Positions 1-6,136 of a stretch of DNA of 8,403 bases are shown here, one piece after another. The translations under genes were made by a program, and so were the position numbers. Each line of letters starts with the position of its first letter. The stretch's first letter is position 1. The stretch comes from Bacilli bacterium (GTDB taxonomy: Bacteria; Bacillota_I; Bacilli_A; RFN20; CAG-288), in contig CAAGIQ010000157.1 of the NCBI GenBank assembly GCA_900769965.1, positions 1 through 8,403 on the forward strand. The letters are read 5' to 3'. Below the pieces are notes generated by a model. That model was not told where the DNA came from. It made no database searches and saw only the letters and a program-made list of their open reading frames with translations.

Positions 1-57
1 AAAATACTTTCAATATTTTACTTATATATTTATATATAAGTAACTTTTTAAAAGTAT
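1..57. repeat. AT-rich nested inverted repeat
   Basis: Two nested inverted repeats share one centre. The inner arms are 18-29 and 32-43 (TTACTTATATAT and its complement, 12 bp, separated by TT). The outer arms are 4-10 (ATACTTT) and 51-57 (AAAGTAT). The unpaired segments between inner and outer arms are 7 nt on both sides, so the structure is symmetric. It directly precedes a broken peptidase gene and carries stops in the reading frames checked, so it is not coding. It could be a cruciform-forming element, a small mobile-element end, or chance in very AT-rich DNA. The left side is cut by the window edge. Confidence 0.45.
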
Positions 58-92
58 CAGAAAGACCTAAATAATGGGGTGTTAAATCCTAA

Positions 93-239
93 AGACGGGG
101 AACTTACCTCTGCAATTACGTCTACTACAACTTTTTAAAGAAGATGAAAGGAAACGCTTTATTCATTCATCTTCCTTCTAAAGAGGTTAATTATATCAAA
201 ATTATAGATACGATAAAGAAAATTATAGATGAAATATAG
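93..239 (+). pseudogene. pcp: Pyroglutamyl-peptidase I (Pcp), C-terminal remnant
   Basis: This open frame gives about 48 residues ending at TAG 237-239. They match the C-terminal third of pyrrolidone-carboxylate peptidase, a cytosolic cysteine peptidase that removes N-terminal pyroglutamate. The segment GTYLCNYVYY (Cys at 111-113) corresponds to the family's AG(T)YVCN nucleophile motif, and NALFIHLP (His at 168-170) to the G-F-I-H-x-P catalytic histidine motif, followed by the usual helical tail. The frame is closed upstream by TAA at 90-92. The preceding residues (RR) do not fit the family, which has roughly S-x-D-A-G. The +1 frame just upstream reads NPKDG and would join as KDGGTYLCN if the G-run at 97-100 had one more G. 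That frame itself ends at TAA 49-51, at the edge of the palindrome. Hence probably a decayed, 5'-truncated gene. A homopolymer sequencing error could explain the frameshift but not the upstream stop. Confidence 0.6.
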
Positions 240-260
240 ATTTTTATTTTGTCTCTTTTC

Positions 261-289
261 TTGATAAAGAGCGATATTTTTTTTATCAT
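261..289 (+). promoter_or_regulatory. Promoter of the riboswitch/GGDEF-EAL transcript
   Basis: TTGATA (261-266) and TATCAT (284-289) are separated by 17 nt, a good vegetative sigma-factor match. The expected start lies near 296, just before the first base of the riboswitch P1 stem (297), which supports the assignment. The -35 box overlaps the 3' arm of a small CTCTTT/AAAGAG hairpin (253-271). Confidence 0.6.
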
Positions 290-296
290 TATAGTA

Positions 297-369
297 GTTA
301 AATAGCAAAACTAGAGCGATCTAGTGACGCAAAGCTATAGGGTCTTATATAGATTGCCAGCTGCCTAAC
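297..369 (+). promoter_or_regulatory. Cyclic di-GMP-I (GEMM-I) riboswitch aptamer
   Basis: The conserved GEMM-I blocks are visible in order. GCAAAA (305-310) is followed by a stem CTAGA/TCTAG (311-315/320-324) capped by the GNRA tetraloop GCGA (316-319). Next come the hallmark GACGCAAAGC (326-335), the AGGGTCT arm (339-345), and the receptor-side block TTGCCAGCTGCC (354-365). The closing helix can form from GTTA (297-300) with TAAC (366-369) plus AGC (304-306) with GCT (360-362). This class binds cyclic di-GMP. It sits about 67 nt upstream of a GGDEF/EAL protein gene, a typical regulon member, and a promoter ends just before it. I am confident of the class; the exact P1 boundaries are approximate. 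Confidence 0.9.
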
Positions 370-386
370 ATATTTAAGGTGTTTTT
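362..386 (+). terminator. Possible weak terminator of the riboswitch expression platform
   Basis: Pairs T362-G381, G363-T380, C364-G379, C365-G378, T366-A377, A367-T375 and A368-T374 (A376 bulged) enclose the loop CATAT and are followed by TTTTT (382-386). The stem is short, with two wobble pairs. It uses bases 366-368, which also belong to the closing helix of the ligand-bound aptamer, so the two folds exclude each other. If real, c-di-GMP binding would favour read-through (an ON switch). Confidence 0.35.
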
Positions 387-435
387 AAGAAAGGAAAGTT
401 GTAGGTTTATTAACCTATGAACTAAGGCAATTAAG

Positions 436-3400
436 ATGAGTAAGAAAAGAAAAGATAAGAAATTAAATGTCGTATATAGAAACAAATTGTTGTTGCCGTC
501 GATTACTTCGACTGCTTTTGTTTTTGCCGCTGCTGTCTTTACTTTCCTATACATATATCTTAATCAAGTTATTTTCCAGATCTTAGCTATAGTTTTTGAA
601 AGCTTAGGTATCTTCGTTTTTATCATGTCTAACTTCTTGTTAGCTAGCCAGTTTGCTAAAATTGTTAACGACGGACTTGTTAACGATATGTTCGACTCGT
701 TAAACTCGCTTTCTTCCCGTTCTAGAGAAATCAAGTTATCGGAAACAAACGTCAAGGAATTTAATGCATTAAAGAAGAGATTTGTTAAGACTATTAACAG
801 CTTTAAAGATGTCGCGTTAATCGATAGAAAAGTTGACGAATCATTCTTAAAATTCGAATATGAAGAAGGGTATGATACTTTGATTACCCGTAGATCTTTT
901 ATATATAATCTTCCGTTTATGTTGAAGTTATATGATTATAACAGAGCGGGGTTATTGCTATGTAAGATCGAAGGAGGGGAAGTTACTAAAGAAGTTATCA
1001 ATTCACTTATCGACAACGTCTCTAAAGTCTTTAAATCTCATACCTATGTCGGCTTATACGAAAGCGATATCGTAGCTATTTATGTTAGCGATGTTGAAAC
1101 TATTAAAAGCTTTGAAGGTCTCGCTTATAAGTTATATGAGAAGTTTGCCTCTTTAAAAACTAGCTTAACCGATACATTTATCTATACCTGTAAGATAGGT
1201 GGAGCTATTTATCCTTTCTCCTCTAAAGATAAGATTATCTACGATTGTTCGATGGCTTTAAAAGGCGAAGATAAAGTTAACATTTTCGTAAATAAGAGAT
1301 TAACTTATTCTAAAGATGCTATCGAGTCTTTAGATGAAATAAATCATAAGAAACTTGCTATTAATGAAAAGCTAGTCAATCTAGTATTTACCTATAGACC
1401 AAGCGATAAGATTACTAAAGAGATCAAGGATAACTTGGTTCAGTTTGGTAAGTATTCGCATTTTGAAACCTGTGGACTTATATTTAAGAACGATGACGGA
1501 ACCTTTAAATCGGTATTTGAACTAGGTGATGATTCCACTAGATTATTTAAGGATAGAAACGACATCGATTTTAGGGAAATTAACCCTCTTTATAAGCTAC
1601 GTGATCTTTCTAACTGCTTCTTCTCTACTAGACCTGAAGAACTTAACAGCGAAGCGAAGATGATCTTTGATCTTCACTCTCTTGAAGCTATGTACGTCTC
1701 TTTCTTCGGGGAAGATAATAACGTTTATGGAATGAGCTACTACATCACAAAAGAAAAAAGAGCTCCACTTTCTATCGCCGACCAGGAACTTACTCTTTCA
1801 GAACTTAGCGCTTTAAATTATATAGCGTTACAAACCTACCATCACTCCGGCTTAGACGTTAAAAGAGAATTCTTGGAAAAGATTATTAAGCGTAACGATT
1901 CCTTATATTATTCGGTTAACTCCGTATTCGATCTTGTCGAGTTATCAGATGAGTTAAAAGCGATATATAAAGCTTCTTCCTTAGGTAAGAAATGTTATAA
2001 ATCTTTATTTAATTTAGATTCTCCGTGTAAGAATTGTCCTTTAGTATCCTTAAAATCTTCGACTAATAACAAAGTTGATATAGGTTCTAGATCTTATGAA
2101 AGAACTCTAATTACTACTAGCTCCTATCTAGGTACTAGCACTTTCGTATTAGAACCTACAAAAGCTAATGAAAACAGCTTTAGATATTACGATATCGATA
2201 CCAATCTTCTTTCTAGAAGAGCCTATGATGTTTTCTTAAAAGAAATCTTAAATGAAGCTATAAGAGGAACATTTATCTACGTGGTCTTACAAGGCTCTTC
2301 TAAAATTGTTGCAACCTTTGGAGAGATTAACTTAAATAAACTCGTTCAAGATATCAAGAAGAGAATCGATGACCTTATGATATCTGAAAAGATCTATAGG
2401 TATAACGAGAACGTCATCGCTGTATTCTTAGAAGATGTTAAAAGAGTTGAGTCTTATGACTATATCGAACAGATTCATAGCAGCATATCTTCGTTATACG
2501 ATATCGAAGGATCTAAGATTCAATGCAACTTCAAATATACTGAAATTAACTTCTCATCGAACGTTAGACCTATTGACGAAGTTCAACGTGCGGTATCTAA
2601 AGCCATTAAAGACCTTGCCAAGATTGAAGATAACATGATTCAAATTGCGGAATCTTCAATCGTTAGACTAGCGAGTAAAGAAGATTACATCATGAAGATC
2701 TTGGAGAGCAATTACTCTTCTAAATCGATTAACTTCAACATTCAGCCTATTTATAAGCTTAGCTCTATGAGAATAATCTCAGGAGAAATGCTTCTTAGAT
2801 TATTCGATGTCTATAGGGAAAAGATGTTCGCTTCCTTAGATGTCGTTTCGATTGCTACAAAGAATAAGAAGATGGCTAAATACGATTCGCTTAACTACGA
2901 GAACGCCTCCGCTTTATATTCTAAATACGGTTCAGGTGTCTTTAAGATCTTTAACTTTAGAGGTCTTAACATCAACATCTCTTCGGATACTTTGAAATCT
3001 GCGGAGTGGTTAAGCTATGTTAAACGCTTTATAGAAGCCCACTCCTTACCAACTGATTACCTCGGCTTTGAAATTTCTGAGATCACTTTAAAAGAATGCC
3101 TCGAAGAAGTTAAGAAGTGGAAGGAAGTTTTATTAGGTTACAAGATCTACTGGTCTATCGATAACTATGAAAACGTCTATTTCAGCCCTCAAGAAATCAA
3201 GGAATTAGGCTTTAATGAAATCAAGATTTCACGTAACTTACTTACTAAAGTTGAAGGCGATAACGTCGTTAAAGGCGCTTATGAATCGATAGTTCAAGAG
3301 AGCCACATGAACGAGCTTATAGTTGTTGCTGAAGGTGTTGAAACTAAGGAACAACTAGACTACATCAAGTCGATTAAAGTCGATTACGGCCAAGGTTACT

Positions 3401-3471
3401 TGTTGTCATATCCAAAAGAAGTTGAAGATTTTGTCAAGTCATTTGATAAAGAACTTGGTCTAGATAAGTGA
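436..3471 (+). CDS. Membrane-anchored degenerate GGDEF / GAF-like / PAS / GGDEF / EAL protein
   Basis: Two membrane helices (about 20-42 and 44-70) are followed by a first GGDEF-fold domain (about 141-295) where the signature is replaced by Y-V-G-L-Y-E-S-D (204-211). A GAF-like region (about 320-470) and a PAS-like region (about 490-582) follow; the latter has C520, C531 and C534 in the GKKCY...PCKNCP arrangement seen in many sensor PAS domains. The second GGDEF-fold domain (about 585-735) has R-Y-N-E-N-V (655-660) instead of RYGGDEF. The C-terminal EAL domain (about 740-1005) keeps E784 (SGEMLLRL), N847, E879/E882 (FEISE), K930, E966 (AEGVE) and Q986 (GQGYL). The DDFGTG loop reads D909-N910-Y-E-N-V and KID reads K-I-S. 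Both cyclase domains should be inactive, and the phosphodiesterase is reduced or has become a c-di-GMP receptor. The start ATG has TAAGG (423-427) 8 nt upstream. Expression is under the c-di-GMP riboswitch. Domain assignment is strong for EAL, good for the GGDEF folds and tentative for GAF. Confidence 0.88.
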   Translation: MSKKRKDKKLNVVYRNKLLLPSITSTAFVFAAAVFTFLYIYLNQVIFQILAIVFESLGIFVFIMSNFLLASQFAKIVNDGLVNDMFDSLNSLSSRSREIKLSETNVKEFNALKKRFVKTINSFKDVALIDRKVDESFLKFEYEEGYDTLITRRSFIYNLPFMLKLYDYNRAGLLLCKIEGGEVTKEVINSLIDNVSKVFKSHTYVGLYESDIVAIYVSDVETIKSFEGLAYKLYEKFASLKTSLTDTFIYTCKIGGAIYPFSSKDKIIYDCSMALKGEDKVNIFVNKRLTYSKDAIESLDEINHKKLAINEKLVNLVFTYRPSDKITKEIKDNLVQFGKYSHFETCGLIFKNDDGTFKSVFELGDDSTRLFKDRNDIDFREINPLYKLRDLSNCFFSTRPEELNSEAKMIFDLHSLEAMYVSFFGEDNNVYGMSYYITKEKRAPLSIADQELTLSELSALNYIALQTYHHSGLDVKREFLEKIIKRNDSLYYSVNSVFDLVELSDELKAIYKASSLGKKCYKSLFNLDSPCKNCPLVSLKSSTNNKVDIGSRSYERTLITTSSYLGTSTFVLEPTKANENSFRYYDIDTNLLSRRAYDVFLKEILNEAIRGTFIYVVLQGSSKIVATFGEINLNKLVQDIKKRIDDLMISEKIYRYNENVIAVFLEDVKRVESYDYIEQIHSSISSLYDIEGSKIQCNFKYTEINFSSNVRPIDEVQRAVSKAIKDLAKIEDNMIQIAESSIVRLASKEDYIMKILESNYSSKSINFNIQPIYKLSSMRIISGEMLLRLFDVYREKMFASLDVVSIATKNKKMAKYDSLNYENASALYSKYGSGVFKIFNFRGLNINISSDTLKSAEWLSYVKRFIEAHSLPTDYLGFEISEITLKECLEEVKKWKEVLLGYKIYWSIDNYENVYFSPQEIKELGFNEIKISRNLLTKVEGDNVVKGAYESIVQESHMNELIVVAEGVETKEQLDYIKSIKVDYGQGYLLSYPKEVEDFVKSFDKELGLDK

Positions 3472-3524
3472 TTTTGTTGTGAATTTTGAACAAAAACACA
3501 TAATTTAGTTAATTTTTAGTATCA

Positions 3525-3553
3525 TTGAAAAAACAAATAATATAGAATATACT
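3525..3553 (+). promoter_or_regulatory. Promoter of the 141-aa membrane protein gene
   Basis: TTGAAA (3525-3530) and TATACT (3548-3553) are spaced by 17 nt. The predicted start, near 3560, immediately precedes the ribosome site GAAAGGGG (3561-3568), giving a leader of only about 20 nt before ATG 3580. This implies transcription independent of the riboswitch-controlled gene upstream. Confidence 0.65.
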
Positions 3554-3579
3554 TATAAAAGAAAGGGGTCTTATAATAT

Positions 3580-4005
3580 ATGGGTGAAAAAAAGATGGAT
3601 CCTCAAACTAAAAAGATTATTTTTATTGTAGGCATTATAATAGATGTTGTTGTAACATTGGCTTTATTGGTTCTTTCAATTATGATGGTAGCTTTATTGC
3701 CGAAAAACGGCGGCTACTCCACGATGCCAGTAATAGGTTACTTACAACAAAATACAACAGTTTTCTTATGTGCGGTAGTTTTACCACTCTTCTTACTTCT
3801 TATCGTCAATATCGTCGGTACAGTATTCTTCATCACAAAATCTAAAGAATTAGATAAAGAAGAAATCGTAGCTGAAGTTAAGAAAACTTCTAAGCCAACT
3901 TCCTTAGATGATTTAACTCCAGAACAAAAAGCAGCTTTAAGAAAGATGGTAATAGAAGAAGCCAGAAAGAAATACGAAGCTGAAGAAAAGAAAGAAAGTG
4001 AATAA
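3580..4005 (+). CDS. Two-helix membrane protein with charged cytoplasmic tail, unknown function
   Basis: I do not recognise the family. The 141-residue product has a short lysine-rich N-terminus, a long hydrophobic helix (about 13-40), a short loop with G-G-Y and polar residues, a second helix (about 60-86), then a highly charged 55-residue tail. The tail contains a predicted helical segment with the L-T-P-E-Q-K-A-A-L pattern (112-120) and an E/K-rich end. With the first Lys-rich segment inside, both termini would be cytoplasmic. ATG 3580 has GAAAGGGG 11 nt upstream; the ATG at codon 6 is an alternative start with poorer spacing. The gene is monocistronic, with its own promoter and a terminator overlapping its stop codon. 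The tail could mediate protein contacts, for example as a small membrane scaffold or division-associated factor, but nothing in the sequence decides this. Confidence 0.75.
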   Translation: MGEKKMDPQTKKIIFIVGIIIDVVVTLALLVLSIMMVALLPKNGGYSTMPVIGYLQQNTTVFLCAVVLPLFLLLIVNIVGTVFFITKSKELDKEEIVAEVKKTSKPTSLDDLTPEQKAALRKMVIEEARKKYEAEEKKESE

Positions 4006-4031
4006 GGGCTTATAAAAGTCCTTTTTCTTTT
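4004..4031 (+). terminator. Intrinsic terminator after the 141-aa gene
   Basis: AAGGGCTT (4004-4011) pairs with AAGTCCTT (4016-4023) over 8 bp with one G-T wobble and a 4-nt loop, followed by TTTCTTTT. The 5' arm begins inside the TAA stop codon (4003-4005), so termination is tightly coupled to the gene end. Confidence 0.8.
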
Positions 4032-4118
4032 GGGATAAAATCTTGTTTTTTTAACGATTTTATTCCTGAGATTAAGTGCTTAAGGTTGATTTAAGGAATA
4101 AAAAATACATTTTTGTAT
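4032..4118. repeat. Overlapping, mutually exclusive inverted repeats upstream of the ATPase gene
   Basis: GGGATAAAATC (4032-4042) pairs with GATTTTATTCC (4056-4066) over 11 bp with a T-rich 13-nt loop. The 3' arm of that repeat (TTTTATTCC, 4058-4066) is also perfectly complementary to GGAATAAAA (4095-4103), so two alternative hairpins compete. Inside the second lies TTAAG-TG-CTTAA (4072-4083), and a small ATACA/TGTAT hairpin follows (4105-4118). None is followed by a T-run on either strand as in a normal terminator. The block fills the gap between the previous terminator and the ATPase promoter. It may be an operator region, a small RNA, or a remnant of cassette insertion. Confidence 0.5.
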
Positions 4119-4145
4119 GATTTATTCTATTTGCTATGATATAAT
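4113..4145 (+). promoter_or_regulatory. Promoter of the ATPase/TOPRIM cassette
   Basis: Two overlapping extended -10 elements are present: TG-C-TATGAT (4132-4140), with TTGTAT (4113-4118) as a -35 at 16-nt spacing, and TG-A-TATAAT (4137-4145). Either would start transcription at about 4147-4152, right at the strong ribosome site GAGGGGG (4152-4158), which lies 5 nt before ATG 4164. The leader is therefore extremely short. Confidence 0.6.
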
Positions 4146-4163
4146 CTCCGTGAGGGGGTTATT

Positions 4164-5501
4164 ATGACTTTTTATATTAATAGCGTTTCTTTAAAAGGAA
4201 TTAAGTGTATAGATAAGAAGATAGATTTAGTTTTTTCTAATAAGACTGTAACTAAGTCTTTTAATGTTGATAAAAGCAATATAAAAGCTATATATGGACC
4301 TAATGGAGCTGGCAAATCTGGTATAGTTCTTGCTATGTTCATCTATAAAAGACTAGTTTTAGATAATGAAGCTCTTTTTGATCAAGGTTTTAGTAAGATG
4401 GTTTTTAACTCAATTAACAAAGGAGTTAATGAGTTTTCTATAGATGTGGTTTTTACTAAGAAGAATAACGAGTCTAAAGTAAGAACATATAAACATTCGT
4501 TAGTTTTAAATGTCAAAGATGATGATGTTTATATTTCTTATGAAGCATTTTATTGCTTAAGTGGGAAAGTCATCGATGATTCTGCTTTTAAAAAGATCGT
4601 TGAAATAAAAGATGGAACGATAAGCTATGTAGTTGATATAAAGAAAGGCCCTTTGGAGAACTTATTTATATATAAGAAATCGATTAACTTGCTTAATAAA
4701 ACATCAATTTGTCCTGTTTTTGTTAATACTTATAAAGATGAAAACCATATTGTTGATGAGTCGTTATACTTAATCGATTTATATGATCTTTATATGTTTG
4801 GGCTTAATCTAAATGTTTCCATTGAGGAAGCTGATAAACATAGTAAATACATAATGCGATCTTCGATCAACAAAGAAGATGTTAAAAATAAGTTACTAGA
4901 ATACTCTAACAATATCGACGATTACTGTTTCTTAATATCAAACTCTTCAAGAGATTGTGTAAAAAAAGATAAGTATAATAACTATATTAAGAGAATAGAA
5001 GAGCTTAGTATGTTTATTAAAGTATTTAAACCTTCCTTAGATTCTATTGAAATCGATAGAGTTGAAAAAGGGGATGATTATCTCTGTAAAAAGATATTCG
5101 TATATAAAAACTATAAGATAGATATCGAGTTTGAAAGCAACGGAATTAAGAAACTTGTTAGATTGTTTAATTCATTTAAAGCAGCGGCTAATGGAGAGAT
5201 AGTATTTATAGATGAACTAGATGCTAATCTCCACGATGTGTATTTATCTAAATTATTAGAATTCTTCTTATTAGATGGTAAAGGTCAGTTATGTTTTACC
5301 ACACATAATCTAGAACCTATCGAGTTATTCAAAGATAGAAAACATGCAATAGATTTCTTATCTAACGATTCTAGAATTTATTCATGGGTTAGAGAAGGTA
5401 ATACTTCTTTGAAGAAGAGATATGTTCTAGGGCTTATCCCTTACTCTCCATTTAACGTTGAGTCATTTGATTTTGATGTGCTACTAGATGAGGATAAGTA
5501 A
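4164..5501 (+). CDS. AAA/ABC-like ATPase of a candidate defence pair (AbiL/PARIS-type)
   Basis: This 445-residue protein has the layout of the AAA_15/AAA_21 family of SMC/Rad50-like ATPases. An N-terminal strand region leads into the Walker A loop GPNGAGKS (45-52). A long middle section of charged helices (about 120-300) is the usual insertion. An ABC-signature-like E-S-N-G-I-K-K-L (324-331) follows, then Walker B with catalytic Glu in VFIDELD (D350, E351) and a D-A-N-L-H D-loop. The switch histidine is in TTHNLEP (H381). All ATPase motifs are intact. In AbiL, PARIS and OLD-type systems such an ATPase holds or controls a TOPRIM nuclease. The next gene begins at the base after this stop codon and encodes a small TOPRIM-like protein, supporting that reading. 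It looks richer in AT and ATA/AAT codons by eye than the GGDEF-EAL gene. ATPase class is firm; defence role is inferred. Confidence 0.85.
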   Translation: MTFYINSVSLKGIKCIDKKIDLVFSNKTVTKSFNVDKSNIKAIYGPNGAGKSGIVLAMFIYKRLVLDNEALFDQGFSKMVFNSINKGVNEFSIDVVFTKKNNESKVRTYKHSLVLNVKDDDVYISYEAFYCLSGKVIDDSAFKKIVEIKDGTISYVVDIKKGPLENLFIYKKSINLLNKTSICPVFVNTYKDENHIVDESLYLIDLYDLYMFGLNLNVSIEEADKHSKYIMRSSINKEDVKNKLLEYSNNIDDYCFLISNSSRDCVKKDKYNNYIKRIEELSMFIKVFKPSLDSIEIDRVEKGDDYLCKKIFVYKNYKIDIEFESNGIKKLVRLFNSFKAAANGEIVFIDELDANLHDVYLSKLLEFFLLDGKGQLCFTTHNLEPIELFKDRKHAIDFLSNDSRIYSWVREGNTSLKKRYVLGLIPYSPFNVESFDFDVLLDEDK

Positions 5502-6017
5502 ATGAAGATGAATCAAATTATTTTTGTTGTCGAATCTAACGACAATGTGAAATCGGATGATAGATATATAAAAAGAATAATTGAATGTAACTACGATATT
5601 TCAGATAATTTGACTAAAATAAATTTTGTGCACATGGACGGTAAAAGCAAATTCAATAATAAAAAAGTAAAGGATAAAATAAAGGCTTTTGCTAAGTATA
5701 ATAAGAACAATAACAACTACATCATCTATTGCTTTGACACTGATAGAATCGATATTGATGCTAATGAAATGAAAGTATTTAAAGATGAAGAAGAGTTTTG
5801 CAAACTGAACTCATATTATTTTGTATGGTTTAATTTAGATGTAGAAGATGTGGTTTTAGGACATCAAGTTTATAGAAAAGACAAAGAGAAAGAATCGATT
5901 TGTTTTTATAAAGAGAAAACATTCATATCTAGAGATAGGCTTACATGTAACGATTATAACTTACGTGGAAAAAGTAATATTTGTTTGATTCTAGATCAAA
6001 TGTTAGAGAAGAAATAA
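5502..6017 (+). CDS. Small TOPRIM-like (RloB/AriB-type) partner protein
   Basis: The 171-residue product has the pattern of a TOPRIM nuclease domain. The first strand ends in an acidic residue, IIFVVES (E11), in the position of the family's C/V-E-G. A G-K-S segment follows (47-49). A hydrophobic strand then ends in D-x-D, IIYCFDTDRID (D79, D81). A later F-V-W-F-N-L-D-V-E-D-V-V-L-G-H segment (107-121) resembles the RloB motif with S-N-P-x-F-E-x-W-L-L. It abuts the ATPase gene with no gap (TAA then ATG). GAGG (5490-5493) inside the upstream gene gives 8-nt spacing, so the two are translationally coupled. AriB of PARIS is roughly twice as long and RloB proteins are usually somewhat longer, so this is a compact or divergent version. 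No other domain is visible. By analogy it would be the nuclease effector restrained by the ATPase; substrate unknown. Confidence 0.6.
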   Translation: MKMNQIIFVVESNDNVKSDDRYIKRIIECNYDISDNLTKINFVHMDGKSKFNNKKVKDKIKAFAKYNKNNNNYIIYCFDTDRIDIDANEMKVFKDEEEFCKLNSYYFVWFNLDVEDVVLGHQVYRKDKEKESICFYKEKTFISRDRLTCNDYNLRGKSNICLILDQMLEKK

Positions 6018-6091
6018 AGAGGTTGGCGAAAAAGCACCTTACAAAATATAAGTATCGTTGCACAAATTTTTTGCGTTTCAATTATTATTTA

Positions 6092-6121
6092 TTGACAAGA
6101 AATATCTTCTTAATTTAAACT
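6092..6121 (+). promoter_or_regulatory. Promoter of the exported-protein operon
   Basis: A consensus -35 TTGACA (6092-6097) is followed 18 nt later by TAAACT (6116-6121). Transcription would begin near 6128, giving a leader of about 145 nt before ATG 6274. The spacer contains a short AAGAA/TTCTT inverted repeat (6097-6111) that could be an operator. No clear terminator separates it from the upstream TOPRIM gene. Confidence 0.55.
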
Positions 6122-6136
6122 ATTTTTAGCTAAAGA

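Noticed and set aside
253..284. CTCTTT/AAAGAG hairpin followed by a T-run as a terminator for the pcp remnant
   Set aside because: The stem is only 6 bp, mostly A/T, with a 5-nt gap before the T-run. The same bases form a better promoter (TTGATA-17-TATCAT), so I kept the promoter.
345..755. Minus-strand open frames at 345-554 and 564-755
   Set aside because: They are antisense shadows of the riboswitch leader and the GGDEF/EAL coding sequence, without ribosome sites or recognisable domains.
3472..3495. TTTTGTT/AACAAAA hairpin after the GGDEF/EAL gene as terminator
   Set aside because: The stem is almost all A/T with a 10-nt loop, and ACACATAA rather than a T-run follows.
3469..3519. Reading TGA 3469-3471 as Trp (genetic code 4) to extend the GGDEF/EAL protein
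   Set aside because: The EAL domain is complete before the stop, all Trp codons in the window are TGG, and no in-frame TGA occurs inside any gene. The standard code therefore fits.
6018..6055. preQ1-I-like start (AGAGGTT...) and AGGT/ACCT hairpin after the TOPRIM gene
   Set aside because: The A-rich tail lacks the required C-T-A pseudoknot bases and the hairpin has a bulge. It is also not followed by a T-run, so it is neither an aptamer nor a terminator.
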